A stretch of 64,000 nt of DNA from Phenylobacterium sp. (GTDB taxonomy: Bacteria > Pseudomonadota > Alphaproteobacteria > Caulobacterales > Caulobacteraceae), in the NCBI RefSeq assembly GCF_030680185.1, contig NZ_JAUXVZ010000012.1:1-64000 (forward strand). Reading direction: 5' to 3'. A program made the translations under genes and the position numbers. The stretch's first letter is position 1. Every line of letters begins with the position of its first letter. Below, piece after piece: positions 18,359 through 28,077 of the stretch. The notes beneath the pieces were generated by a model. That model was not told the DNA's origin, made no database searches, and was given only the letters and a program-made list of their open reading frames with translations.

Positions 18359-19171
18359 TCAGCGCACCAGGATCTCCACATCGCAGAGGGTGAAGTCGGC
18401 GCCTTTTTCGGCGCGCAGGGCGGCCACCTTGGCCTGGAAGGCCGCGCCCCTCGGATCGGCGACCTCGAGCTGCGGGCGCTCGTCCTGCGGCAGGTCGGCG
18501 GCGAGCGTGACGCGGACCATCTGGTCGGGCGCGGCCGGCGGCTCGCCCACCGCCAGGGACCGGGCCACATCCAGGCCGGCGATCACCCGACCGAACGGGG
18601 TGTAGTCGCGATCCAGCCTGCGGGCGGCCTCCAGCATGACGAAGATTTCGCTGTTGGCGCTGCCGGGATGGGCCTGGCGGCCCATGCCGAAGACGCCGGG
18701 GCAATAGGCGCCCCAGGCCCGGGGCCGGCCGCTGCGGCTCGCTTCGCCGGCCGAGACCGCCGCGAGCGGCATGGACCGCAGGAAACCGGTGCGCCCATCG
18801 CTGGCCTGGGTGACCATCACCACCTCGGCCGCCAGGTCCGGCGTCAGAAGAAGGCTGAACTCCGGCTCAAGGTCCGGATGCTCGGAGGTTCCGCCGTCCC
18901 GATTGTTCGGATTGCCGGTCTGGGCGACGAAGCCTGCGATCACCCGGTGAAACTGCAGGCCGTCATAGACGCCTTCCCGGGCCAGCTGCTTGACCCGGGC
19001 CACCGCCAGGGGCGCGACCTCGGGCGCCAGCTCCACCACCATGCGGCCCCGGGTGGTGTCGATCACCAGGGTCTGCGCCGGGTCAGGCGTGCGCCAGTCG
19101 CCAGGCTCGGCGGCCACAGCGGCCAGGGGCAGGAGGGCGGCGATCAGGCTCGCCACGAGAGGGCTCTTCAT
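18359..19171 (-). CDS. Periplasmic cyclophilin-type peptidyl-prolyl isomerase
   Basis: The 270-residue protein has a signal peptide (MKSPLVASLIAALLPLAAVAAE). A cyclophilin fold follows: TTRGRMVVELAPEVAPLAVARVKQLAREGVYDGLQFHRVIAGFVAQTGN is the family core, with FHRV and the later NSEIFVML and YTPFGRVIAGLDV segments. It would catalyse proline isomerisation during folding of exported proteins. Insertions around residues 100-150 make it longer than E. coli PpiA, so catalytic strength is uncertain. Its start overlaps the stop of the upstream DUF6886-like gene by four bases, so the two form an operon. Confidence 0.9.
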   Translation of the reverse strand: MKSPLVASLIAALLPLAAVAAEPGDWRTPDPAQTLVIDTTRGRMVVELAPEVAPLAVARVKQLAREGVYDGLQFHRVIAGFVAQTGNPNNRDGGTSEHPDLEPEFSLLLTPDLAAEVVMVTQASDGRTGFLRSMPLAAVSAGEASRSGRPRAWGAYCPGVFGMGRQAHPGSANSEIFVMLEAARRLDRDYTPFGRVIAGLDVARSLAVGEPPAAPDQMVRVTLAADLPQDERPQLEVADPRGAAFQAKVAALRAEKGADFTLCDVEILVR

Positions 19172-19725
19172 GTCCAGTCCTTGGCGTTGCGCAGCCGGAC
19201 GCCGCTGGCGTGCAGGGTGGTGTCCCAGACCGGCCGCAGGTGGGTCAGGGTCTCGGTGAGGCGCAGCTCGACCCCGGCCGCGCGCAGGGCGGCGGGCAGG
19301 TCGGTCAGCACATCCCGGCTGACCGGCGTCACGGTGTCGCGCGACACCCACATGCCGGCGTCGTCCAGGCTTTCGAAGGGTTCGGCCGGCAACACGTAGC
19401 GATAGAGGGTCTCGGCCCGCAGCCGCTCGAACCAGTCCCGCTCCATATAGGCGATGGCCTGGGCCGGACTGTCGCCGAACCAGGCCGCGCGATCGGCCGC
19501 GGCGCTGTCGTCCTTCGCCCAGACCACGATCCGCGGGCAGTCGCGGGGGAACAGGTACATGGCCTGGCGGGCCTCTTCGATGGCCCAGACCAGGGGCCCG
19601 TTCAGCCAGTCACGGCCCGGCCCTCGCTCGGAGGGGACGCGGACGGGGCGGGGCTCGAACACCGCGATGCCCGGATCGTCGCTGAAGTGGTAGAGCTGCA
19701 TATCGCCGGGATAGCGCCCGATCAT
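19168..19725 (-). CDS. DUF6886-like protein
   Basis: The 185-residue protein begins near MQLYHFSDDPGIAVFEPRPV and contains VWAIEEARQAMYLFPRDCPRIVVWAK, a pattern I associate with the uncharacterised DUF6886 family. There is no signal peptide or membrane segment, so it is probably cytoplasmic. The start may be the ATG at 19725 or, by comparison with homologues, the ATG at 19701 that begins MQLYHFS; neither has a strong ribosome site. It is co-transcribed with the cyclophilin gene through a four-base overlap. Function unknown. Confidence 0.75.
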   Translation of the reverse strand: MIGRYPGDMQLYHFSDDPGIAVFEPRPVRVPSERGPGRDWLNGPLVWAIEEARQAMYLFPRDCPRIVVWAKDDSAAADRAAWFGDSPAQAIAYMERDWFERLRAETLYRYVLPAEPFESLDDAGMWVSRDTVTPVSRDVLTDLPAALRAAGVELRLTETLTHLRPVWDTTLHASGVRLRNAKDWT

Positions 19726-19865
19726 GACGGCCTGTGCAAGGCCGGGGCGCCGTCATCTTTGGCCCGGCCGCGGCCTTGCTTCACATTGCCCCGACTGTGC
19801 TTTCCCTGTAATCGGCGCCCGTTCCCCAATCATCGCCGCCCAACGAGAAGAGAAAACCTCCCGCA

Positions 19866-20855
19866 ATGACCGAGCTTTACGACGTCGCCGCCATCGGCAA
19901 CGCCATTGTCGACGTGATCGCCCCGGCCGCCGAGGAGTTCCTTGGCGCCGAAGGCCTGTCCAAGGGCGCGATGATGCTGATCGACGAAGCCCGCGGGGTC
20001 GATCTCTACAGCCGCATGGCGCCGGGCGTCGAAACCTCCGGCGGTTCGGCTGGCAACACCGTGGCCGGCGTGGCCAGCTTCGGCGGCCGGGCGGCCTATC
20101 TGGGCAAGGTGGCCAAGGACCAGCTGGGCGACGTCTTCGCCCACGACATGCGCGCCCAAGGGGTCCGGTTCGACGTGACGCCGCTGGCGGCCGGCCCCGC
20201 CACCGCCCGCTGCCTGATCAATGTGACGCCGGACGGCCAGCGAACCATGTGCACCTATCTGGGCGCCTCGACCGAGCTGACCGCCGACGATGTCGACCCG
20301 GCGATCATCGAGGCCTCCAAGATCGTCTATCTCGAAGGCTATCTGTTCGACCCCCATGAGGCCCGCCGCGCCTTCGCCAAGGCCGCAGGGCTGGCCCGGG
20401 CCAACGGGCGCAAGATCGCGCTGACCCTGTCGGACGCCTTTGTGGTCGAGCGCCATCGCGGCGCCCTGATGGAGTTCATCGACACCCAGGTGGACATCGT
20501 CTTCGCCAACGAAGCCGAGGTCTGCGCTCTGTTCGAAACGCCGGACTTCGACGCCGCCGTCAGCGCCCTGGCCGCCCGCACCGCCATGGCTGCGGTGACC
20601 CGCAGCGAAAAGGGCTCGGTGATCGCCGCTGGCGAGGCCCGCCACGAAATCTGGGCCGCGGCTGTGGACAAGGTGGTCGACACCACCGGCGCGGGGGATC
20701 AATACGCCGCCGGCTTCCTATATGGATTGGCGCATGACCGCTCGCTTCCGGTCTGCGGTCAGCTTGGCGCCCTGGCGGCGGCCGAGGTGATCTCCCATTA
20801 CGGCCCGCGGCCGCAGGTCTCGCTCAAGGACCTGGCCGCTTCGAGAGGACTTTGA
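19866..20855 (+). CDS. PfkB-family carbohydrate/adenosine kinase
   Basis: The 329-residue protein is a ribokinase-fold kinase. It has the N-terminal [12 protein letters not shown], the substrate motif [17 protein letters not shown] and the C-terminal PfkB signature [18 protein letters not shown], where the aspartate is the catalytic base. This set resembles bacterial adenosine kinases more than fructokinases, but the phosphate acceptor is inference. Its end is five bases from hisB, so it may lead the histidine gene group. A conserved PfkB gene next to his genes occurs in other alphaproteobacteria. Confidence 0.9.
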   Translation: MTELYDVAAIGNAIVDVIAPAAEEFLGAEGLSKGAMMLIDEARGVDLYSRMAPGVETSGGSAGNTVAGVASFGGRAAYLGKVAKDQLGDVFAHDMRAQGVRFDVTPLAAGPATARCLINVTPDGQRTMCTYLGASTELTADDVDPAIIEASKIVYLEGYLFDPHEARRAFAKAAGLARANGRKIALTLSDAFVVERHRGALMEFIDTQVDIVFANEAEVCALFETPDFDAAVSALAARTAMAAVTRSEKGSVIAAGEARHEIWAAAVDKVVDTTGAGDQYAAGFLYGLAHDRSLPVCGQLGALAAAEVISHYGPRPQVSLKDLAASRGL

Positions 20856-20860
20856 AGACC

Positions 20861-21451
20861 ATGGCGCGCACGGCCGAGGTGGTCCGCAACACCAAGGAAA
20901 CCCAGATCAGCGTCAGCGTCGATCTGGACGGGACCGGCGTGTCCGACGTCGAGACCGGCGTCGGCTTCTTCGACCACATGCTCGACGCCTTCGCCCGCCA
21001 CGGCGGCATCGACCTGAAGGTCCGCACCAAGGGCGACCTGCACATCGACTTCCACCACACGGTGGAAGACACCGGCATCGTGCTGGGCCAGGCCATCCAT
21101 AAGGCGCTGGACGGGTTCAAGGGCATCCGCCGGTTCGGCGACGCCTATATCCCCATGGACGAGACCCTGACCCGCTGCGCGCTCGATCTGTCCAACCGGC
21201 CCTATCTGATCTGGAAGGTGGCCTTCCGCACGCCGAAGATCGGCGAGATGGACACCGAGCTGTTCAAGGAATTCCACCACGCCTTCGCCATGAATTGCGG
21301 CGCCTGCGTGCACCTGGAGACCCTGTACGGCGAGAACAGCCACCATATCGCCGAGAGCGGGTTCAAGGCCTTGGCCCGCGCCCTGCGCACGGCCATTGAG
21401 ATCGACCCCAAGACGGGCGGCCAGGCCCCCTCCACAAAGGGCGTGCTCTAG
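20861..21451 (+). CDS. hisB: Imidazoleglycerol-phosphate dehydratase
   Basis: HisB dehydrates imidazole glycerol phosphate to imidazole acetol phosphate, the sixth step of histidine synthesis. The 196-residue protein has [20 protein letters not shown] and the manganese-binding motifs [14 protein letters not shown] and ENSHHIAE. It is monofunctional, without the phosphatase domain of E. coli HisB. I chose the ATG at 20861 because the family begins MARTAEV; an in-frame TTG three codons upstream lies too close to the ribosome site. It is first in the hisB-H-A-F-E series. Confidence 0.96.
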   Translation: MARTAEVVRNTKETQISVSVDLDGTGVSDVETGVGFFDHMLDAFARHGGIDLKVRTKGDLHIDFHHTVEDTGIVLGQAIHKALDGFKGIRRFGDAYIPMDETLTRCALDLSNRPYLIWKVAFRTPKIGEMDTELFKEFHHAFAMNCGACVHLETLYGENSHHIAESGFKALARALRTAIEIDPKTGGQAPSTKGVL

Positions 21452-21478
21452 GGCGCCCCAAGGGTCTAAGGAACCGCT

Positions 21479-22123
21479 ATGCAGACCGTCGCCCTGATCG
21501 ACTACGGGTCGGGCAATCTCCGTTCGGCGCAGAACGCCCTCGAAAAGGCCGCCGGCTCCGCGCCCGGGGCTGCGGAGATTCGCGTCACCTCCGACCCCGA
21601 GACGGTGGCCGCCGCCGATCGCATCGTCCTGCCCGGCGTCGGCGCCTTCGCCGCCTGCCGCCAGGCGCTGATGGCGCGGGCCGGTCTCGTCGAAGCGATC
21701 ACCGAGGCGGTGCAGGGCCGGGGCGTTCCGTTCCTGGGCGTCTGCGTGGGCATGCAGCTGCTGGCCAGCCGCGGCCTGGAGTTCGGCGAGACCCCCGGTC
21801 TCGACTGGATTCCCGGCGAGGTTCGGCGTCTCGCCCCTGACAGCCCGGCCTGCAAGGTGCCGCACATGGGCTGGAACAGTCTGGACGACATCAGCCCCGC
21901 AGGTCAGGCCCTGGGCCTCGCCGCCGACGGCGCCATGTATTTCACCCACTCCTTCGCCTTCCACGCGGCCGATCCCGCCGACGTGGCCGCCTTCACCGAT
22001 CACGGGGGCCGGTTCGCCGCCGCCGTGGCGCGGGGCAATGTGGCGGGGGTTCAATTTCACCCGGAGAAATCGCAGTCTGCCGGGCTTTCTCTCCTCGCGC
22101 GCTTTCTGGAGTGGCGACCTTGA
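21479..22123 (+). CDS. hisH: Imidazole glycerol phosphate synthase, glutaminase subunit
   Basis: HisH releases ammonia from glutamine and channels it to HisF. The 214-residue class I amidotransferase has IDYGSGNLRSAQNAL at the start, the nucleophile cysteine in FLGVCVGMQLLAS, and the catalytic His-Glu pair in VQFHPEKS. The end overlaps hisA by 13 bases. Its partner HisF is encoded two genes downstream. Confidence 0.97.
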   Translation: MQTVALIDYGSGNLRSAQNALEKAAGSAPGAAEIRVTSDPETVAAADRIVLPGVGAFAACRQALMARAGLVEAITEAVQGRGVPFLGVCVGMQLLASRGLEFGETPGLDWIPGEVRRLAPDSPACKVPHMGWNSLDDISPAGQALGLAADGAMYFTHSFAFHAADPADVAAFTDHGGRFAAAVARGNVAGVQFHPEKSQSAGLSLLARFLEWRP

Positions 22124-22842
22124 TCCTCTACCCGGCCATCGACCTCAAGGACGGCCAGTGCGTGCGCGTGCTGCACGGCGTCCTCGACACCGCCACCGTG
22201 TTCAACACCTCGCCGGCCGACCAGGCCCAGCAATGGGCTAATGCCGGCTTCCCCTGGATCCATGTGGTGGACCTGAACGGGGCGGTGGAAGGCAAGGCGG
22301 TGAACGCCAACGCCGTCCAGGCCATCCTGGAGTCGGTCTCGGTGCCGGTGCAACTGGGCGGCGGCATCCGCAGCCTGGCCGATATCGAGGGCTGGATCGA
22401 GGCTGGCGTCAGCCGGGTGATCCTCGGCACGCTCGCCGTACGTGAGCCGCAAGTGGTGGTGGAAGCCGCCCGCCTCTGGCCCGAACAGATCGCCGTCAGC
22501 GTCGATGTCCGCGGCGGCAAGGTGGCCGTCCAGGGGTGGACCGAGGATTCCGATCTCGACGCCGTCACCGTCGCCAGGCGGTTCGAGGACGCCGGGGTCA
22601 GCGCCCTGATCATCACCGACATCGACCGCGACGGCGCCCTGACCGGCTTCAATGTGGACGTGTTCGGGGCCATGGCCGATGCGGTGGACATTCCGGTCAT
22701 CGCCGCCGGCGGCCTGGCCAGCGTCGAGGACATCCATCGCCTGCGCGCCCGCAAGGGCCGTCCGATCGCCGGCGCCGTCCTGGGCCGCGCCCTCTATACC
22801 GGGGCCATCAAGGCGCCCGAAGCCATCAAGGCGGCGGCCTGA
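22111..22842 (+). CDS. hisA: ProFAR isomerase
   Basis: HisA (phosphoribosylformimino-AICAR-phosphate isomerase) is a TIM-barrel enzyme that carries out an Amadori rearrangement. The 243-residue protein has the catalytic aspartates in [13 protein letters not shown] and [16 protein letters not shown], with the phosphate-binding QLGGGIR and [13 protein letters not shown] loops. It starts with GTG inside the end of hisH, and its stop shares bases with the start of hisF. Confidence 0.97.
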   Translation: MATLILYPAIDLKDGQCVRVLHGVLDTATVFNTSPADQAQQWANAGFPWIHVVDLNGAVEGKAVNANAVQAILESVSVPVQLGGGIRSLADIEGWIEAGVSRVILGTLAVREPQVVVEAARLWPEQIAVSVDVRGGKVAVQGWTEDSDLDAVTVARRFEDAGVSALIITDIDRDGALTGFNVDVFGAMADAVDIPVIAAGGLASVEDIHRLRARKGRPIAGAVLGRALYTGAIKAPEAIKAAA

Positions 22843-23642
22843 TGCTGAACCTGCGCGTCATTCCCTGCCTGGACGTCAAGGACGGCCGCGTGGTCAAGGG
22901 CGTGCAGTTCCTCTCCCTGCGCGACGCCGGCGATCCGGTGGAGCAGGCCAGCGCCTATGACGCGGCCGGCGCCGACGAGCTGATGTTCCTGGACATCACC
23001 GCCAGCCACGAGGGCCGCGGCGCCATCCTCGACGTCATCGCCCGCACCGCCGATGTCTGCTTCATGCCGCTCAGCGTCGGCGGCGGCATCCGTGCTGTCG
23101 AGGATGCGCGACGCCTGCTGCTGGCCGGGGCCGACAAGATCAGCGTCAACACCGCGGCGGTGGAGAACCCCGACCTGATCAGCGCCTGCGCCGACGCCTT
23201 CGGCTCCCAGGCCGTGGTCGCCGCCATCGACGCCAAGCGGACCGAGGACGGCGCCTGGCGGGTGTTCATCTATGGCGGCCGCAAGGACACCGGCCTGGAC
23301 GTCATCGACTATGCCCGCCTGGCGGTGGAGAAGGGGGCCGGCGAAATCCTGCTGACCTCCATGGATCGCGACGGCGCCAAGTCCGGCTATGACATCGAAC
23401 TGCTGCGCGCCATCACCTCGGCCGTCAGCGTGCCGGTGATCGCTTCGGGCGGCGCAGGCTCGGCCGCCCACATCGTCGAGGCCGCCACCCAAGGGGGCGC
23501 CGATGCGGTGCTGGCCGCCTCCATCTTCCACTTCGGCGAGGTCTCCATCGGCGAGGTCAAGCAGGCCATGGTGGCCGCCGGCCTGCCCGCGCGCCTGACC
23601 GGGGCGGAGATGCGCCGCGACGCCGCCGAGGCCTTCTCATGA
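22842..23642 (+). CDS. hisF: Imidazole glycerol phosphate synthase, cyclase subunit
   Basis: HisF forms the imidazole ring using ammonia from HisH and yields AICAR as a by-product. The 266-residue TIM barrel has the catalytic aspartates in [15 protein letters not shown] and VAAIDAKR, plus the phosphate-binding SVGGGIR and VIASGGAG segments. The ATG overlaps the hisA stop (TGATG), and the end overlaps hisE by four bases. Confidence 0.97.
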   Translation: MLNLRVIPCLDVKDGRVVKGVQFLSLRDAGDPVEQASAYDAAGADELMFLDITASHEGRGAILDVIARTADVCFMPLSVGGGIRAVEDARRLLLAGADKISVNTAAVENPDLISACADAFGSQAVVAAIDAKRTEDGAWRVFIYGGRKDTGLDVIDYARLAVEKGAGEILLTSMDRDGAKSGYDIELLRAITSAVSVPVIASGGAGSAAHIVEAATQGGADAVLAASIFHFGEVSIGEVKQAMVAAGLPARLTGAEMRRDAAEAFS

Positions 23643-23962
23643 GCCGCCTGGCCGAGGTTCTGACCCGTCTCTCTGCGGTGATCGAAAGCCGCAAGGGCGG
23701 AGATCCGGCCGCCTCCTATACCGCCCGCCTGCTGGCCGATCCCGACCTGTCGGCCAAGAAGCTCGGCGAGGAGGCCGTCGAGACGGTGATCGCCGCGGTG
23801 AAGGGCGATCAGGGCGCCCTGGCCGCCGAAAGCGCGGACCTGCTCTATCACTGGCTGGTGACCCTGGCCGGCGCCGGGGTGTCCCTGGACGATGTGGCCG
23901 CCCGGCTCGAGGCCCGCGAGGGCGTGTCCGGCCACGACGAGAAGGCCAGCCGTCCGCGCTAA
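23639..23962 (+). CDS. hisE: Phosphoribosyl-ATP pyrophosphatase
   Basis: HisE hydrolyses phosphoribosyl-ATP to phosphoribosyl-AMP, an early step of the pathway. The 107-residue all-alpha protein has [21 protein letters not shown] and the acidic magnesium-binding motif [11 protein letters not shown] of the MazG-like fold. HisI is not fused to it. The ATGA overlap with hisF shows translational coupling, and its stop overlaps the convergent gene at 23959 by four bases. The genes hisG, hisD, hisC and hisI are not in the window. Confidence 0.96.
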   Translation: MSRLAEVLTRLSAVIESRKGGDPAASYTARLLADPDLSAKKLGEEAVETVIAAVKGDQGALAAESADLLYHWLVTLAGAGVSLDDVAARLEAREGVSGHDEKASRPR

Positions 23963-24282
23963 GCCTTGGGCGGCGGCGTCTTGTTCTCCAGCAGGATCTG
24001 ACCCTGCTTCTGCACCCGACCCTTGATCTTGCCGGCCATCAGGGCGAGCACATTGGGCAGGTTGATCTTCATCCGCACCGCGTCGGGCAGCACCTCCAGG
24101 TCGCCGGTGATGGTCTGGCCCATGACGGTGGCCGAAAAGGCCATCACGTCGCCGGTCCATTGGCGGGTCAGCTTGGCGCTCCCCCCGAACTGGCTGACGA
24201 TCTTGTCGAAGCCCTCTTCCAGGCGCCGGCGGGCCTCGATCGGACCCAGGCTGTGGGGGAGGTCGATGGTGATCGGTTTCAT
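23959..24282 (-). CDS. Polyhydroxyalkanoic acid system family protein
   Basis: The 107-residue protein has the pattern of the PHA granule-region family: [25 protein letters not shown], then [30 protein letters not shown], then [18 protein letters not shown]. Family members are found near polyhydroxyalkanoate genes in some bacteria but are widespread without them, and no such genes occur here. It is probably a small cytoplasmic protein related to START/SRPBCC-like folds (inference). Function unproven. Confidence 0.8.
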   Translation of the reverse strand: MKPITIDLPHSLGPIEARRRLEEGFDKIVSQFGGSAKLTRQWTGDVMAFSATVMGQTITGDLEVLPDAVRMKINLPNVLALMAGKIKGRVQKQGQILLENKTPPPKA

Positions 24283-24334
24283 GGGCGATCCTCGCTGATC
24301 AGGGTCCCTTTAACGCACGAACGGCGCAGGTCGG

Positions 24335-24886
24335 TCATCCCCGCGGCTTGCGCTTCAGCGCCACATAGAGCGCGCCGCCGCCGCCGTGGCGGCGATGGGC
24401 CTCGGAGATCCCCGCCACCATCGCGCGCAGGTGTGGCGCGGCCAGCCATTCCGGCGCGGCCCGGCGCAGGGCGCCGTCGCCGCGGTTTCCCTTGCCAGTG
24501 ATCACCAGCACCGAGCGGTGGCCCTCGTCCCAGGCCCGATGCAGAAACGCCTCCAGGGCGCTGCGGGCGGTGTCATAGGTCAGGCCGTGCAGGTCCAGGC
24601 GCGCGGCGATGGGGTCGCGCTCGCGCACGATCCGGTGGTGACGATTGGGCTCGATCAGTTCCGGCCCCGGCCAGGGGGTCGGCGCCTTGGGCTTCGCCGG
24701 AACGGCAGGCGCCTGGGCCGGGGCCTGCCGCGCGCGGGTCTTGGCGATCGGCATGTCTTCGGCCGGTAAGGTCTCCGGGGGCGGCTTGTCCGCAGGCCGC
24801 GGCGTCGCCCGGCCGGGCAGGGGATGCACCGTGGCCGCCACCACCGACCAGAGCTTCTGCTCGTCAGGTCGGAGCGGCCGCTTCAT
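24335..24886 (-). CDS. Smr-domain protein
   Basis: The 183-residue protein has a proline-rich, probably disordered N-terminal half and a C-terminal Smr domain: ARLDLHGLTYDTARSALEAFL, SVLVITGKGNRG and GGGGALYVALKR. Smr domains nick branched or structured nucleic acid; in other bacteria Smr proteins act in recombination or in cutting mRNA at collided ribosomes. The ATG overlaps the mltA stop by four bases, and the gene forms a unit with mltA and perhaps timA. Confidence 0.92.
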   Translation of the reverse strand: MKRPLRPDEQKLWSVVAATVHPLPGRATPRPADKPPPETLPAEDMPIAKTRARQAPAQAPAVPAKPKAPTPWPGPELIEPNRHHRIVRERDPIAARLDLHGLTYDTARSALEAFLHRAWDEGHRSVLVITGKGNRGDGALRRAAPEWLAAPHLRAMVAGISEAHRRHGGGGALYVALKRKPRG

Positions 24887-25980
24887 GGGGTCGGGTCGGG
24901 GCCTATCCGAGGGACGAGGCGCACCATTCGCAGGGTGTGGCGCACCCGGCCGGCCTCGACGCCGGCCTCAGGGCCTGAACCCAGATAGAGGTCGGCCCGC
25001 ACCTCGCCCTTGATCGCGCCGCCGGTGTCCAGGGCCATGGCCAGGTTGCGATAGGTGGGGAATGCGCCGGTCAGGATCGGAGCCTCGGCGTCGATCCAGA
25101 ACAGCTGGCCCAGCCTGTGGCGGGTCAGGTCCACGGCGATGGCGTGGTCCGGGGGCAGGGGCACGCCGGCCGCGCCCACCGGATGCAGGCCGTCGTCGGC
25201 CTCGAAACGGAACCAGACATAGCGGCGGTTGAGCCGCATGATGGCGTCGGCCTCGGGGCCGCGATGGTCGGCCAGCCAGGCGCGGATCGCCTCGCCCGAG
25301 GTGTTGTCGGCCCGCAGCAGGCCTCGGTCGCGCATGGGATTGGCGATCCCCGAGAACGGCAGGTCGTTATGGGCGGCGAACAGCGCCTTGACTCGCGCCC
25401 CATCGGGAAAGGTCAGGACGCCCGAGCCCTGGATCTGCAGGAAGAACAGCTCCTCGGGCCGCATCCAGGCCAGCACCTCGGTAGCCGGGGCGCTTTCGAT
25501 GCTCGCCCGATCTACGCGGCCGGACAATTCGGCATGGTTGGCGGGCTTGGGCCGGACCGGAGCGCTGTACTCGGCGTCGCGGGTCAGGCGAGCGGTGTAT
25601 TCCGGCGCATAATAGGCGGTGAGCACGCCTTCGCCCGGAACGGGCTCCAGGCGGAAGTTGGCCTCGAAGAAGGCCTTGGCGACCGAAGCGTCCAACTGCT
25701 CGTAGGTTCGCGCGCGGCGGCAGATCTCGGCCTCGGCCGGGGTCTTGGCCACGCCGCAGGTCGCCCGATAGGCGGCGAAGGCGGCGGCATGGTCAGCCTG
25801 CGCCCAGCCCCGGAGCTCGGAAAAATTACCCGGCGCATAGGCCCCGGGCGAAGGGGTCGCCGGCTGGGACGGCCCGGAGGACGAGGGCGGTCCGCCCGGA
25901 CCAGGAGTCTCCTGCGGCGCGCGCGCGGTGGCGCAGGCCGACAGAAGGAGGGCGCCGCACAGGGCGCCGACCAGACGCAT
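24883..25980 (-). CDS. mltA: Membrane-bound lytic murein transglycosylase A
   Basis: MltA cleaves peptidoglycan between N-acetylmuramic acid and N-acetylglucosamine, forming anhydro ends. The 365-residue protein is a lipoprotein (LLLSAC near residue 16). It has the MltA domain (GEGVLTAYYAPEYTARLT, FFLQIQGSGVLTFPDGARVKALFAAHN) and the C-terminal 3D domain with AMALDTGGAIKGEVRADLYLG, where the aspartates are catalytic. I chose the ATG at 25980 because the signal peptide begins there. It lies between the Smr gene (four-base overlap) and timA, an order conserved in many alphaproteobacteria. Confidence 0.95.
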   Translation of the reverse strand: MRLVGALCGALLLSACATARAPQETPGPGGPPSSSGPSQPATPSPGAYAPGNFSELRGWAQADHAAAFAAYRATCGVAKTPAEAEICRRARTYEQLDASVAKAFFEANFRLEPVPGEGVLTAYYAPEYTARLTRDAEYSAPVRPKPANHAELSGRVDRASIESAPATEVLAWMRPEELFFLQIQGSGVLTFPDGARVKALFAAHNDLPFSGIANPMRDRGLLRADNTSGEAIRAWLADHRGPEADAIMRLNRRYVWFRFEADDGLHPVGAAGVPLPPDHAIAVDLTRHRLGQLFWIDAEAPILTGAFPTYRNLAMALDTGGAIKGEVRADLYLGSGPEAGVEAGRVRHTLRMVRLVPRIGPDPTP

Positions 25981-25988
25981 ATTCACGA

Positions 25989-26630
25989 CTAGGCCTCCGC
26001 GGCGTCGACGTGAACGAGGGTCCAGTTGGGATCGCGGCTCTTGAGGTTGCGCTCGAAGGTCCACAGCTCGGCCGTGCGGCGGTCGTCCACCGCTTCGCCC
26101 AGGGCGTCCTTGGTGCGGCTGCGGATCTCGGCCAGGAAGCGGACCGTGACGCGGGCGTGGTCGCCGGCCATTTCGGCCTTGTCCATATCGGCCCGGGGTC
26201 CGTGCAGGAACTCCACCGTTTCGGTGCGATCCTCGGCCTCGCGGCCGGTGATCGCCGCCTCGAACGAGGCGTAGACATCGTCGGACAACAGATTGCGCAG
26301 GGTGTCGCGATCGCCCTTGGCGAAGGCGTTGACCGTCAGCTCGTAAGCCGACTTGGCCCCCTGCAGGAAGTGGTTCAGGTCAAAGGACGGGTCGCGGGCG
26401 CGGATGGCGGCCAGGCCCGACAGGGCGACGCCATCGGGTTCGTCCACCGGCTCGAGGGCGCGCTCCGGCGCGCGGTGGGCGGGATTGGCGGCTTCGGCCT
26501 GGGCCTGGTCCTCGGGCTGTCGTCCGACACGCCGTCCCAGCACAGAATAGAGCTGGTAGAGGACAATGGCCGCCAGGGCGGCGAAGATGATCAGCTCCAA
26601 TAGGGGCAACGCGGCTCTCGTAGGCTTCAA
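25989..26630 (-). CDS. timA: Tim44-like membrane-anchored protein (TimA)
   Basis: The 213-residue protein has one N-terminal membrane segment (LLELIIFAALAAIVLYQLYSVLGRR), a charged linker, and a Tim44 domain from about residue 85 (FLQGAKSAYELTVNAFAKGDRDTLRNLLSDDVYASFEAAI). It is related to the mitochondrial import motor subunit Tim44; the bacterial TimA role is not settled. The start is uncertain: TTG codons at 26630, 26609 and 26600 are possible, none with a strong ribosome site. It is divergent from secB with 189 bases between. Confidence 0.85.
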   Translation of the reverse strand: MKPTRAALPLLELIIFAALAAIVLYQLYSVLGRRVGRQPEDQAQAEAANPAHRAPERALEPVDEPDGVALSGLAAIRARDPSFDLNHFLQGAKSAYELTVNAFAKGDRDTLRNLLSDDVYASFEAAITGREAEDRTETVEFLHGPRADMDKAEMAGDHARVTVRFLAEIRSRTKDALGEAVDDRRTAELWTFERNLKSRDPNWTLVHVDAAEA

Positions 26631-26819
26631 TGGGTCGGCAGGCCGGAAATCTGGCCCCTTGATCTCTATATAGTCTGCCTGAACGCCCGCGTCAGGAGCG
26701 ACGTTGCATCAGGCAGGGGGCCATGTTAGCAGCCCGCGCCAGGAACGGGCGGTTATTCCGGCCTCTTGATGGGCCTGCGCATGCGTCGGCCCGGCAATTC
26801 CAGAACGGACAGATTTTTC

Positions 26820-27335
26820 ATGACCGACACTGACGCGGCCGACACCGCCGGCCAGCCGAACGGCGCCGAAGCTTTTGTGCCCGGCGTTCGCATCCTGGCC
26901 CAGTTCATCCGCGACCTGTCGTTTGAAAACCCGCGGGCGCCCGACGCCCTGCGCGCAGCCGGCCCCCAGCCTCAGATCGACCTCGGGGTGGAAATGAACG
27001 CCCGCGGCCGCGAAGATGGCCTGTTCGAGGTGGACCTGAAGCTCTCGGCCCGGGCGGCCCGCGAAGACGGTCCCGTCTTCCATGTGGAGCTGGTCTATGG
27101 CGGCGTCTTCCAGATCAACGGCGTGGCGCCGGACGATCTGGAGCCGGTGCTGCTGGTGGAATGCCCGCGCTTCCTGTTCCCGTTCGCCCGCCGGGTGATC
27201 GCCGACGTGACCTCGGACGGCGGCTTCCCGCCCTTCCTGCTGGACCCCATCGACTTCGCCGGCGTCTATGCGACGCGCAAGGCGCAGGCCCAGGGCGCTG
27301 AACTTTCCGAAGGTCCGGTCGTCGGCAACGCCTGA
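26820..27335 (+). CDS. secB: Protein-export chaperone SecB
   Basis: SecB is a tetrameric cytoplasmic chaperone that keeps precursors unfolded and hands them to SecA. The 171-residue protein has [38 protein letters not shown], the conserved [35 protein letters not shown], and a short acidic tail. The ATG at 26820 begins MTDTDAAD. It is divergent from timA and convergent on dnaQ; a shared hairpin lies at the two gene ends. Confidence 0.97.
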   Translation: MTDTDAADTAGQPNGAEAFVPGVRILAQFIRDLSFENPRAPDALRAAGPQPQIDLGVEMNARGREDGLFEVDLKLSARAAREDGPVFHVELVYGGVFQINGVAPDDLEPVLLVECPRFLFPFARRVIADVTSDGGFPPFLLDPIDFAGVYATRKAQAQGAELSEGPVVGNA

Positions 27336-27345
27336 TCACGGACGG

Positions 27346-27372
27346 CTCTGAGGCGCCTGGGCGGCCTCAGAG
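27346..27372. terminator. Shared hairpin between secB and dnaQ ends
   Basis: A perfect 9-bp stem (CTCTGAGGC at 27346-27354 with GCCTCAGAG at 27364-27372) lies where the two convergent genes meet and includes the dnaQ stop codon. It could stop transcription from both sides, but no T-run follows on either strand, so this is a weak call. Confidence 0.4.
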
Positions 27373-28071
27373 TCCGTGCTTGCGCCACAGGTCCTCGGAC
27401 TTCACCACCTCGCGCACGAAGGCGGCGTGCCGGTCGCGCTCATCGGCCGTCGAGCGCGCGGCCAGGGGCCGGGGCCTTGCGCCATAGCTTGCCTGGCGCG
27501 CCGCGCCGACCGCCTGGGCGATAACCGCCGGGGTCAGCTCCAGCCGGCGCTCGCGGCCGCCCTTCAGCTCCAGATAGACATCGGCCAGCAGCCGGGCGTC
27601 GATCAGCGCCCCGTGCTTCTCCCGGTCGGCCAGGGAGATCTTGAAGCGCCGGCACAGGGCGTCGAGGGAATTGGCCATGCCGGGGAACCGCGCCCGGGCC
27701 AGCACCAGGGTGTCGACCCAGCGGTGCTCGATGATCTCCACCCGCCCGCACAGGCCAAGCTCGTGATTGACGAAGGTGCGGTCGAAGGCGGCGTTGTGGG
27801 CGACGATCGGCGCATCGCCGACGAAGTCGAGGAAGGCGTCCACCACCTCCGGCGCCTGGAACTTGGGCTTGCCCCGCAGGAAGTCGGCCGACAGGCCGTG
27901 AACCTTCTGGGCCTCGGGCGGCATGTCCCGCTCAGGGTCGATATAGCAGTGGAAGGTGCGCCCGGTCGGGATGAAGTCCTCGATCTCCAGGCAGGCCAGC
28001 TCCACCAGCCGGTGGCCTTCCCGGGGTTCGAAGCCGGTGGTTTCGGTATCGAGAACAATCTCACGCGCCAT
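27367..28071 (-). CDS. dnaQ: DNA polymerase III subunit epsilon
   Basis: DnaQ is the 3'-5' proofreading exonuclease of the replicative polymerase. The 234-residue protein has Exo I (VLDTETTGFEP), Exo II (IVAHNAAFDRTFVNHEL) and Exo III-epsilon (HGALIDARLLADVYLEL), with all expected acidic residues and the catalytic histidine. The C-terminal tail ends in SEDLWRKHGL. It lies at the end of the minus-strand series ppsR-maf-aroE-coaE-dnaQ that reads away from the putative origin. Confidence 0.96.
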   Translation of the reverse strand: MAREIVLDTETTGFEPREGHRLVELACLEIEDFIPTGRTFHCYIDPERDMPPEAQKVHGLSADFLRGKPKFQAPEVVDAFLDFVGDAPIVAHNAAFDRTFVNHELGLCGRVEIIEHRWVDTLVLARARFPGMANSLDALCRRFKISLADREKHGALIDARLLADVYLELKGGRERRLELTPAVIAQAVGAARQASYGARPRPLAARSTADERDRHAAFVREVVKSEDLWRKHGL

Positions 28072-28077
28072 GGGGGT